DNA of 64,000 nt from an uncultured Christensenella sp. (lineage in GTDB: Bacteria > Bacillota > Clostridia > Christensenellales > CAG-917), in contig CAJTQT010000001.1 in assembly GCA_910578325.1 (NCBI GenBank), forward strand, positions 327,191 through 391,190. Direction: 5' to 3'. Made by a program: the position numbers and the translations under genes. The notes below the pieces were generated by a model. It saw nothing but the letters and a program-made list of their open reading frames with translations. It searched no databases and was not told where the DNA came from. Shown here in pieces: positions 8,557-16,101 of this stretch (positions are counted from its first letter, which is position 1; the number at the start of each line of letters is the position of its first letter).

Positions 8557-10442
8557 ATTCGTCTTACAATGGCGATTCTGTCAATTCCCGCCATATCCTT
8601 TACAATTTGCGTATCGTACGCCTTAAAAATCTCTCTTATACTCTCCGCCTGATTGACGCCGAACTCCATAAGCAGAACTCCGCCTTCCGAAAGATGCGAA
8701 TCGAGACCCTCTGCGATCATGCGATAAAATCTGAGCCCGTCGCCGCCGCCGTCAAGCGCGATAACAGGTTCGAAGTCCTTCACCTTCGCGTCGAGCGAAC
8801 TTATGTCAGAAGTAGGAATATACGGCGGATTCGAAACAATCACGTCGAATAATCTCCCGTCAAGCGCGCTCCATATATCGCTCGATACGAAATCCACCGT
8901 CGCGCCGTTATTCAGGGCGTTTGCTTTCGCCACCTGTAAAGCCTGCGCGCTCACATCCGTCGCGCAAACCTCCGCGTTCGTTTTCAACGCAACCGTAACT
9001 GCAATCGCGCCGCTTCCGGTACACAAATCGAGCACTTTCACTCTTCCGTTATCAAATTCGACACCGTTTTCGTCCGTCCCGCAATGGTCGGATTGTCTTC
9101 GCGCAATCTGCTCAATCGTCTTTTCGACAAGTTCTTCCGTTTCCGGTCTGGGGATAAGCACTCCTCCGTTAACGGCAAATTTTATGCCGTAAAATTCCGT
9201 ATTGCCCAGCGCGTATTGCAAAGGCTTTCCGTCGGACATACGCTCTGCCACTTCCGCCGCTGCGTCATACTGCGCTTTCGTCAAAGTTTTGAGAGTCGGA
9301 AGCAAACTGCGTTTAACTCCCGTAACCTCGGCTATTATCCAGTCTATATCCGCTCCGTCCGCGCACCGCGCAATATCTTCCAATCGCTTTCTCGCCACTC
9401 CGTACGGCACGCTTATATCGAATTTGCGTTCGGGCAGATTCGGATTAGCGTCCATTTCCATAACCGTTTTAAACGCCGTAATGGAAACTTCGAGCATATC
9501 GTCGGTGGGTTCTTTGGTAGTAAGTTTTTGCAACGCCATCCCCGGAGCGCGAAGTATACGCACAAAAAGGCAGTCGCTCTTTGCAAGGAGTTTAAGCAGT
9601 TCGTATGACACTCCCGCCACAACCGGCAGAAACAGCAACTTAAACCCGAGTTTTATAAGCGCGTCGAGAGCCTTGTTTCCGACAAGCAGTCCGCACTTTT
9701 CAAGCATAAAATTGATAAGCACGAATACGAGTATACTCACCGCAACCACAAAAAACAGAAACGTCGTTCCGCAACGGCTGTGTTCGCGCTTCATCTTCTT
9801 CGCGTTTTCCACCGTCAGTTCAAGCCCGTGCTCGTAACAGGTTATGACTTTATGCTCCGCTCCGTGATACATAAATACTCTGCGCACGTCCTTCATCAGC
9901 GTCACAAGCAGAATATACAGCACGAATATCGTCAGCATTATTCCGCCCTCTATGAGGCTGTACCACAGACTTTTGAGCGAACTTGCCGCGATCGCCGCTA
10001 TATTGTCGCAAATCAATCCCGCAAGAAAGTTAGGCAAAAATACAAACAGCCCGACCGCAAGCAGTATTCCCAGAACGACGGAGAATCCCATAAGCACGTT
10101 CATCGGATTGATTTTTAGTTTGTCCGCCATCCACTTGTCAAGTTTAGACGGTTCTGCAAAATCTCCGTAAACCTCTGCGGAGCGCAGTATTATCCCCGTT
10201 CCCTGAAAAAGTTGGGATACGAGGTTTACAACCCCTCTCACAAAAGGCAAACGGAAAAACGCGTTTTTCTCTTTCGCGCTTTTTATATACTTGCTCTCTA
10301 CGGTTATGTCGCCGCTCGGCGCGCGAACCGCGGTTGCAATCGAATGCGAGCCTTTCATCATCACGCCTTCGAGCACAGCCTGTCCGCCTATCGACGTACG
10401 TCTGACCGCTTTTGATTTTTCCTTCTTTTCTTTTTCCGACAT
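8553..10442 (-). CDS. prmC: fusion of DUF1385 membrane domain and release-factor glutamine methyltransferase
   Basis: 629 residues in two parts. Residues about 16-315 are a DUF1385 protein: GGQAVLEGVMMKG, hydrophobic segments near 115-145, 163-182, 228-246 and 266-285, and the conserved YHGAEHKVITCYE (192-204) and HSRCGTTFLF (221-230). Residues about 345-629 are PrmC: helical N-domain, SAM-binding DLCTGSGAIAV (472-482) and the substrate motif NPPYIPT (538-544). PrmC methylates the GGQ glutamine of release factors; DUF1385 has no known function. The two are usually adjacent separate genes in Bacillota, here one continuous frame with no internal stop. The methyltransferase would be tethered to the membrane if the fusion is translated as read. 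Confidence 0.93.
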   Translation of the reverse strand: MSEKEKKEKSKAVRRTSIGGQAVLEGVMMKGSHSIATAVRAPSGDITVESKYIKSAKEKNAFFRLPFVRGVVNLVSQLFQGTGIILRSAEVYGDFAEPSKLDKWMADKLKINPMNVLMGFSVVLGILLAVGLFVFLPNFLAGLICDNIAAIAASSLKSLWYSLIEGGIMLTIFVLYILLVTLMKDVRRVFMYHGAEHKVITCYEHGLELTVENAKKMKREHSRCGTTFLFFVVAVSILVFVLINFMLEKCGLLVGNKALDALIKLGFKLLFLPVVAGVSYELLKLLAKSDCLFVRILRAPGMALQKLTTKEPTDDMLEVSITAFKTVMEMDANPNLPERKFDISVPYGVARKRLEDIARCADGADIDWIIAEVTGVKRSLLPTLKTLTKAQYDAAAEVAERMSDGKPLQYALGNTEFYGIKFAVNGGVLIPRPETEELVEKTIEQIARRQSDHCGTDENGVEFDNGRVKVLDLCTGSGAIAVTVALKTNAEVCATDVSAQALQVAKANALNNGATVDFVSSDIWSALDGRLFDVIVSNPPYIPTSDISSLDAKVKDFEPVIALDGGGDGLRFYRMIAEGLDSHLSEGGVLLMEFGVNQAESIREIFKAYDTQIVKDMAGIDRIAIVRRI

Positions 10443-10688
10443 TTTAATTATTTGAATAAGTGGATTCTTTCCTCAAACCTTAGTTGAATTGTAATTCCGC
10501 AAAAACCGGGATTCCACTCGCTTTTGCGCCCTTACGCCGATATCGAAAGCAATTCGATCTCGGCAGACGTTTGCGCTTATAGCAAGACTCGCATTCCTAA
10601 AATTTTATAGTTGCAATCCATTATGAAAATGCGATTTTGCGTGCCGCAGCGAAACAAGGCATAACACTCGGCGCAAACATTATAGAAA

Positions 10689-10722
10689 ATGCAGGCACCT
10701 ATACAAAGATAAGTGCCTGCAT
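10689..10722 (-). terminator. terminator after rpmE
   Basis: A 10-bp stem (ATGCAGGCAC at 10689-10698 with GTGCCTGCAT at 10713-10722), 14-nt loop, then a U-rich stretch on the minus strand. It directly follows the rpmE stop and separates rpmE from the DUF1385-prmC gene. Confidence 0.65.
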
Positions 10723-10727
10723 CGTCA

Positions 10728-10934
10728 TCAGTTGAGATTGTATCTCTTCTTGAATTTGTCAACGCGTCCGCCGGTATCGACAAGTTTCTGCTTGCCCGTA
10801 AAATAAGGATGGCACTTAGAGCAGATTTCAACTTTCATTTCGGAAACGTCCTTAGTCGTACCCGTCTTGAAAGTGTGTCCGCAAGCGCAGGTGACGGTGA
10901 CGTCGTGATACTGAGGATGAATACCTTCTTTCAT
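10728..10934 (-). CDS. rpmE: ribosomal protein L31, zinc-binding form
   Basis: 68 residues, full L31 length, beginning MKEGIHPQYHDVTVTC. It is a component of the large ribosomal subunit bridging to the small subunit. The cysteines C16, C18, C38 and C41 (CAC...CSKCHPYFTGKQ) mark the zinc-containing type, not the Zur-controlled Cys-less paralogue. An AGGAG site precedes the ATG. It has its own consensus promoter and terminator, so it is mainly monocistronic although next to prmC and prfA. Confidence 0.97.
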   Translation of the reverse strand: MKEGIHPQYHDVTVTCACGHTFKTGTTKDVSEMKVEICSKCHPYFTGKQKLVDTGGRVDKFKKRYNLN

Positions 10935-11009
10935 CTGAGTTCTCCTGAATTCGTTTTTTTACATCCACACGCGCCAAACACTTACGCGTATATGATATAA
11001 AGTTTCTTT

Positions 11010-11038
11010 ATTATACACGTCAATCTCGGTTATGTCAA
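11010..11038 (-). promoter_or_regulatory. consensus promoter of rpmE
   Basis: Perfect TTGACA (11033-11038), 17-nt spacer and perfect TATAAT (11010-11015) on the minus strand, giving a leader of about 70 nt to rpmE. This is the strongest promoter match in the window, fitting a ribosomal protein gene. Confidence 0.8.
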
Positions 11039-11051
11039 ACGCTTTTTCTCA

Positions 11052-11771
11052 TTAAGCGCGCCCGTCGAGAATGATTTTAAGCAATTCGTTTCTTATATCG
11101 GCAAGGTCAACGTCGTCAAGCCGTCTGTTCAACTTATCCGAGCCTATGCTCCCCGAGTGAATTATTTCAACGGGATTTCCCGCTAAAACGTAATAATCGT
11201 CGGCTACGAGCAGGCACTCGTCAATCGCGTGAGTTACAAAAATTACGGTGCGGTTCTGCATCTGATTGAGCAAAATCAAATGTCTTAACAGTCTCGTTTT
11301 GAGCGCGGTATCCAGTGCCTTAAACGGCTCGTCGAGCAACAGAATGTCGCTGGGATACAGATACGCTCTCGCCATCGCCACGCGCTGCGCCTGTCCGCCG
11401 CTGAGCATTGTCGGCAGTTTGTTTTTCAGGTCGGAAATTTCAAGCAATTCCAGCATTTCGTCAATGAGTTTTCTGCGCTCGTTTTTATCCTTATAAACTG
11501 CTCTTAACACCAAATCAAGGTTTTTATACACCGTAATCGACGGTATCAACCTGTCGTTCTGGAAAATATAACTTATTCCCCCGCCGTCGGCTTCAATCTC
11601 TCCGCCGAAATCTACAAGCCCTGCAACCGCGTTAAGCAGAGTTGTTTTTCCAACCCCGCTGCCCCCTAAAATGACGCTTATTTTACGTTCCTCGAAATCC
11701 GCGGAAAAATTTTTAAATACGGTTTCTTCGCCGTAAGCCACGTTCAGATCAGAAATACTTACCCCCGACAT
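11052..11771 (-). CDS. ABC transporter ATP-binding protein, NitT/TauT type
   Basis: 239 residues when started at the ATG at 11771, which has GGGAGG upstream and overlaps the permease stop. Walker A GGSGVGKTT at 36-44, signature LSGGQAQRVAMARA, Walker B ILLLDEPFKALD and H-loop VTHAIDE are all present. It resembles SsuB/TauB/ThiZ-type ATPases, which energise uptake of sulfonates, nitrate, pyrimidine precursors and similar compounds. With the permease and lipoprotein upstream it forms a complete importer; the substrate is unknown. Confidence 0.92.
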   Translation of the reverse strand: MSGVSISDLNVAYGEETVFKNFSADFEERKISVILGGSGVGKTTLLNAVAGLVDFGGEIEADGGGISYIFQNDRLIPSITVYKNLDLVLRAVYKDKNERRKLIDEMLELLEISDLKNKLPTMLSGGQAQRVAMARAYLYPSDILLLDEPFKALDTALKTRLLRHLILLNQMQNRTVIFVTHAIDECLLVADDYYVLAGNPVEIIHSGSIGSDKLNRRLDDVDLADIRNELLKIILDGRA

Positions 11772-12547
11772 CTGGCAACCTCCCACACCTTTTTGAGTAT
11801 AGCGACGATCCATTCAAGTACAAAACTGAAAACTATCGCGACAAGCGTCCAGGCGAGCAGATAACTCGCGTCGTACGAAGCGTATGCAACCTGAATTTTT
11901 CCGCCTATACTTCGCGCTACGTTTGCAAGGATCTCGGATGCCACCACCACTTTAAGCGTCAGCGACAGCGTTGCTCTTCCCGTATCGAAAAGACCGTCCG
12001 CAATACAGGGCAGGTAGATAAATCTTATTCTGTCGACAGCCCGTACGTTATACAGTTTAGCCATTTTCAGCAAATCTCTGTCCACTTCGACTATCGCGCT
12101 GTAAAATGCGGAATACATCAACGGAAACGCAATCAGAAATCCCACCGCTATCGCCATAGTATCGCTATCGGTAAACGCGTAGAGTATGAGTATGACCGCA
12201 ACCGTCGGCGCCGCGCGCAGAATAGAAACCAAAGGCGATAAAATCCTGTGCAACGGATTGAACAATCCTGCAAGCGATGCGAGCATCAGCGCAAGCACAA
12301 ACGACGTTATAAAACATATTGCCGTTCTTATCAGCGTCGCGCACACGCTCAGCCAAAAACCCTTTTCGCTCCCCAACGCAAAAAATCTGTCCAGAACAAC
12401 GTCGGGCATAGGAAGCACCTGCGCGTTGCTTTTGATTTTTGCCGCGACAGCCCAAACAGCCAGCGCAATCGCAAACGCAAGCAAGGGATAAAAAATATTG
12501 AGGGCAACGCGTTTTGCCGTTTTTTTATCTATGTTTATTTTCAACAT
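11759..12547 (-). CDS. ABC transporter permease, NitT/TauT type
   Basis: 262 residues with about six hydrophobic segments. The binding-protein-dependent permease EAA-like loop is visible near residues 160-205 (AKLYNVRAVDRIRFIYLPCI and on to GRATLSLTLKVVVASEIL), as in SsuC/TauC/ThiX. It would form a homodimeric membrane channel with the downstream ATPase. Its 3' end overlaps that gene by 13 bases. The substrate-binding lipoprotein gene lies 76 nt upstream. Confidence 0.9.
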   Translation of the reverse strand: MLKINIDKKTAKRVALNIFYPLLAFAIALAVWAVAAKIKSNAQVLPMPDVVLDRFFALGSEKGFWLSVCATLIRTAICFITSFVLALMLASLAGLFNPLHRILSPLVSILRAAPTVAVILILYAFTDSDTMAIAVGFLIAFPLMYSAFYSAIVEVDRDLLKMAKLYNVRAVDRIRFIYLPCIADGLFDTGRATLSLTLKVVVASEILANVARSIGGKIQVAYASYDASYLLAWTLVAIVFSFVLEWIVAILKKVWEVARCRG

Positions 12548-12623
12548 CAGTCACTTTTACAGACGATCCGCAAGACGGCGCGGCGCACATCAAACGCCCC
12601 GTTCGCCGTCGCGCGCTTTACGT

Positions 12624-13619
12624 TCAGAATATCAGTTCTCTTGCCGCGTCCCAGTCTATCTCATTGCCTTTATTGTCCTTAGGCATTACGTTTTTGAGGA
12701 AAGCGACTACTCTGTTTTGATTTTCCTTGTCAATTCTCTGTGCGTTTATCGAGCATCTCGGAATACTTGCCGCAGGGAAAACCGCCGCCTCGTACAAATT
12801 CGCTTTTACGTATTCCTGCACCTCGGCGGGATTTGACGTAACCCACTCTTTGCTTGCCGCAAGTTCGTCAAACAGCGCGTTCATAAATTCCCCGTTTTCA
12901 TATAGCGACGTCCGCACGAAAAGCCCTGCCTGAGGATAATTCTCGCCGTTGATTTCGGGATTGACGTTTTTGTATTCCGCCTGCATATCCATTTCGGCAT
13001 TGAGACCGAGCGCTCCTTTCAACTGGGTTGCCGCAGGCTCTCCCACGACGGCGTAATCGACGCTGCCGCCCGCAAGAAGTTGCCTTGCCGCAGGTCCGTC
13101 GGAAACGTATCTGACAAGCGCCTGATTACCCGACGGAGTTCCGTCGCTAATCAACTCGATACCGTTGTTGGACATAACGTATCTGAACACAAGTCCGGGC
13201 ACTCCCGTCTGTCCTATACAGGCGATTTTCTTGCCTTTGATATCCTCGAAAGTCAACTCGTTTGAACCGTCCTTTTTCCCGATCATATACAGACTTCCGT
13301 CAACGGCAACGCTCACGAGTTTATAATCCGAACCGGTTCTTATAAGATTTGCGCCGCCGTTTACAGGCATAATAACCAGATCCGCCTTTCCGTCCGCCAA
13401 CTCCGACGAAATATTCAATGACGAAACTATCGCATAATCCACCGTTTTTCCGCCGATATTTCCGCCGAGTCTGGCAATAGCGAGAGCAGGCGTACCTTCG
13501 GGAGCGGCAAATCTCAAATCCGCTCCGCCCGTCCGATTGCAGGCAACAATGCCCGCCGACATCGCGGCAATTACGGCAATCATTGCCACCAACGTTATAA
13601 TTTTTGCAAATTTTTTCAT
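12624..13619 (-). CDS. substrate-binding lipoprotein of NitT/TauT-type ABC importer
   Basis: 331 residues. It has an N-terminal lipoprotein signal (MKKFAKIITLVAMIAVIA... with lipobox GIVAC, Cys about residue 27), so the protein is anchored outside the membrane. The body follows the NMT1/ThiY/SsuA-like periplasmic-binding fold (FAAPEGTPALAIARLGGNIG; ADLVIMPVNGGANLI; GSVDYAVVGEPAATQL). First gene of the importer, with GAGGTG before the ATG. No thiamine or other riboswitch was recognised in the 105-nt gap upstream, so the ligand cannot be named. Confidence 0.88.
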   Translation of the reverse strand: MKKFAKIITLVAMIAVIAAMSAGIVACNRTGGADLRFAAPEGTPALAIARLGGNIGGKTVDYAIVSSLNISSELADGKADLVIMPVNGGANLIRTGSDYKLVSVAVDGSLYMIGKKDGSNELTFEDIKGKKIACIGQTGVPGLVFRYVMSNNGIELISDGTPSGNQALVRYVSDGPAARQLLAGGSVDYAVVGEPAATQLKGALGLNAEMDMQAEYKNVNPEINGENYPQAGLFVRTSLYENGEFMNALFDELAASKEWVTSNPAEVQEYVKANLYEAAVFPAASIPRCSINAQRIDKENQNRVVAFLKNVMPKDNKGNEIDWDAARELIF

Positions 13620-13681
13620 ATCTGCACCTCTTAAATTTATTCTGATTTAGCACCTTTAACCGCAAAGTTTACACAATCCGC

Positions 13682-13709
13682 ATTTTATATGGCGATTAAA
13701 GACTCACAA
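13682..13709 (-). promoter_or_regulatory. possible promoter of the ABC importer operon
   Basis: TTGTGA (13704-13709), 16-nt spacer, TAAAAT (13682-13687) on the minus strand, about 60 nt upstream of the lipoprotein start. Moderate consensus match only. Confidence 0.45.
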
Positions 13710-13724
13710 CTATTAGTTTTGCCT

Positions 13725-13979
13725 TTATTCCGACATTTCAAAAGACGTAAGCGCGGATTTCACCGACAAATCGGAAAACTGTCCCAGTCTGCCCGTAAGC
13801 GCGGAAATACGCTCCTGTGTCCCCTCCACGATAAGCGCAATGGTATTTACACCCTCGCGAGGCACGCCCATTCTTCCTATAATGATATCTGCAAACTCAC
13901 TCAGCACGTTTTGCATTTTGGAAACCACCGCGCGGTCACCTTTGACAACTATACCGACTACGCCGATTCTGCTTGCCAT
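13725..13979 (-). CDS. TM1266-family putative iron-only hydrogenase system regulator
   Basis: 84 residues starting MASRIGVVGIVVKG, with a GGAGGTG site before this ATG. The pattern RIGVVGIVV...V...MQNVLSEFADIIIGRMGVPREGVNTIALIVEGT...ISALTGRLGQ matches the TM1266 family: small ACT/NikR-C-like ferredoxin-fold proteins usually found beside the [FeFe]-hydrogenase maturation genes hydE, hydF and hydG. No hydrogenase or maturase is in this window, so here it is an orphan, lying directly upstream of an ABC importer. It has no DNA-binding domain of its own. Regulatory function is a family-level suggestion only. Confidence 0.8.
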   Translation of the reverse strand: MASRIGVVGIVVKGDRAVVSKMQNVLSEFADIIIGRMGVPREGVNTIALIVEGTQERISALTGRLGQFSDLSVKSALTSFEMSE

Positions 13980-14039
13980 CTTCTGCACCTCCGTATTCTC
14001 GTTTATCTTACCCGATTCCCGCGTCTTTCACGAGGTATG

Positions 14040-14068
14040 AAAAAACGTTGCCGCATAAGACGGCAACG
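14040..14068 (-). terminator. terminator after the lipoprotein gene
   Basis: An 8-bp GC-rich stem (CGTTGCCG at 14046-14053, CGGCAACG at 14061-14068), 7-nt loop, and six U on the minus strand (14040-14045). It lies downstream of the 14230-16044 gene and just upstream of the TM1266 gene, ending the exporter operon. Confidence 0.75.
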
Positions 14069-14229
14069 CAAAAACGCTGTTCAAATATCCGTCTTACACT
14101 CCGAACTTTCGCCATATACGCATCGCTTCGGTTTTCACTTACGCTCCGCAACATTCTCGGCGTTCATCGTTTCAGATAACTCTGTTCTCCGTTAAGTTTA
14201 CTATTTTATATACTCGCTGTCAACCGAAA

Positions 14230-16044
14230 TCATTCCGCCTTACTCTGGGACAGCAATCCGACAATGCCTATAATTCTGCTGTTTTTCACCGCTGTCATAA
14301 ACTCTTTAAACTCCGCGTCGCTAATATCCGCGCTAAAAAGCGGCATTTGTGCAACCGTTTTCAACGCCGCGTTGCTCTCACAGTTGGTGTCGTAAAACTC
14401 GTTTATAAACTTGCTCAAATCCTCCGCCGTCTTATCGAGGCAAGCGTCCACAGTCTTGTTTATCTGCTTTAAGCCCTCGCTCAGATAATATTTCGCCCAC
14501 GCCTGAGTGTTCGTAAACTCATTGAACGGATTTGCGATTTTAAACGATTTAAAGAACGAAGCGGCATATTGAAGTTTTGAAAAACTTCCGTTCGCGCCCG
14601 CGTTTCCCGTTTTATTATCCTCAAACCAAACGTTATATGCCTGTCTGAACTTTTCAAAACTGTTGTCCGAAATCATAAGAAATACGCTTATCATTGTCTG
14701 AACGGTATCTTTATCCATAATCTCGGGATGCACCGCCAGAAGAACGTCTTCGAGGTTTATGTTGCCGTCTTCGGGCAGGTCAAATATGTTCGACATATTC
14801 AGCACAAGGTCAATCCCTATCAGCGGTATAGATTTTTGGTAATCGCCTTTACTCTGTCCCGCAAGTTCAGTAATAATCTCAGTCAATTGATTTTCAGAAA
14901 AAGTTTCTTTAACTTCAAGCATTGCCTTTGCGACAATAATCGACAGATTTGCGATTTCGGCGTTGTCGTTCAAACCGTTTTTATAGCACTCTCTTAACTG
15001 TCCGACAAACTCCTCGCTGTCGAAAATCTCTCCCGCCGCATAAGCGATATCGCACAGCGCGGGGATAACGTCGACGAGCATATAAGCCGACTTTGCATAT
15101 TGCAAAATCTGCGAGAATATGACGGACGGCACCGCGCCGTTGTCGAATTTTTCTATAACCAGCGCAAACGCCCTGTTCAAATCGGAAACCGCATCGCCTT
15201 GAAGAGCCTCTTTTAAATCCGACAGATTAGAGCGGAAAGTGCCGACAAGCGTAACGATTTCACCCGTGCTTATATCCGCAAGCGCGCCCTCTCCTCCTCC
15301 GAGTATCGCCTCAAACAAATCCTCGCTGCCCGCTCCCAACGAAATGTTATAAGCAAACGAAACAAGTTCGCTAAGCGGCGTCTTAGCGCGGCCGAAAGCG
15401 GCAAGCATATTTTCACGCTCCGCGGAAGTCGGAACAAAATTTTGTTTTGCGGCGTTCATATCGGCAATATACTCGCCGATTTCGGCCTTTTTATCTGCCG
15501 TAACCCCCGCGAGCGACCGCACGTCTTCGAGAGTCGATATTATAGAATCGATAACCGCTCCGCTGTCCGTAACCAAAGCGCAGAGAAGGTCGTATACAAG
15601 ATTCGATATATCGGTAGCGGTAAAGTTTACGGATTTCAGCAGAGGTATCAAAAGTTCCGCATTTTCGTTAAAATCGGACATAAGTTTCTCCCCGTCGTCC
15701 GATTGCATAAAGTTTGCGAAACTGCGCAGTTTTCCCGTTTGCAACTGCGAATCTATAAGCACGTCTTCAATAAGTCCGAACCAACTTGAAACTACAACGT
15801 AATCACCCGCTTTTTCAAGAGCCGCTATGTCCGAAACCGATTCGATTCCGCTCCACTTCTCCTCTATCGAGGACAGAAAAACTTCTTTAACGGCGTCGAC
15901 GCTCTCCGTCCGTTCACGCCTATCACGCTCAATCCGTTCGTTTTCGTCGTCCTTCGGATTGCACGCAAACAACATACTTGCCGTCATTGTCAATACAAGT
16001 ATCGCCGTTATAAGGGATAATATTTTAATTATTCTGTTTTTCAT
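14230..16044 (-). CDS. large predicted lipoprotein of unknown function
   Basis: 604 residues. A lipoprotein signal is evident: KNRIIKILSLITAILVLTMT... followed by lipobox MLFAC (Cys near residue 28) and an acidic/charged linker (NPKDDENERIERDRRERTES). The rest is predicted almost wholly helical with many Asp/Ser/Glu and no recognised domain or catalytic motif. A GGAG site precedes the ATG. It lies 57 nt after the exporter permease and ends with a terminator, so it is the last gene of that operon; it may be an exported partner of the MacB-like system, but that is inference. Confidence 0.7.
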   Translation of the reverse strand: MKNRIIKILSLITAILVLTMTASMLFACNPKDDENERIERDRRERTESVDAVKEVFLSSIEEKWSGIESVSDIAALEKAGDYVVVSSWFGLIEDVLIDSQLQTGKLRSFANFMQSDDGEKLMSDFNENAELLIPLLKSVNFTATDISNLVYDLLCALVTDSGAVIDSIISTLEDVRSLAGVTADKKAEIGEYIADMNAAKQNFVPTSAERENMLAAFGRAKTPLSELVSFAYNISLGAGSEDLFEAILGGGEGALADISTGEIVTLVGTFRSNLSDLKEALQGDAVSDLNRAFALVIEKFDNGAVPSVIFSQILQYAKSAYMLVDVIPALCDIAYAAGEIFDSEEFVGQLRECYKNGLNDNAEIANLSIIVAKAMLEVKETFSENQLTEIITELAGQSKGDYQKSIPLIGIDLVLNMSNIFDLPEDGNINLEDVLLAVHPEIMDKDTVQTMISVFLMISDNSFEKFRQAYNVWFEDNKTGNAGANGSFSKLQYAASFFKSFKIANPFNEFTNTQAWAKYYLSEGLKQINKTVDACLDKTAEDLSKFINEFYDTNCESNAALKTVAQMPLFSADISDAEFKEFMTAVKNSRIIGIVGLLSQSKAE

Positions 16045-16101
16045 AATTCCTCTCCGATAGCAAATACTCCCTCTTTCGGGATATCGAATTTTGTTTATAC
16101 T

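Noticed and set aside
13620..13724. Riboswitch (such as TPP) in front of the ABC importer
   Set aside because: None of the conserved thiamine or other riboswitch blocks could be found in the 105-base gap.
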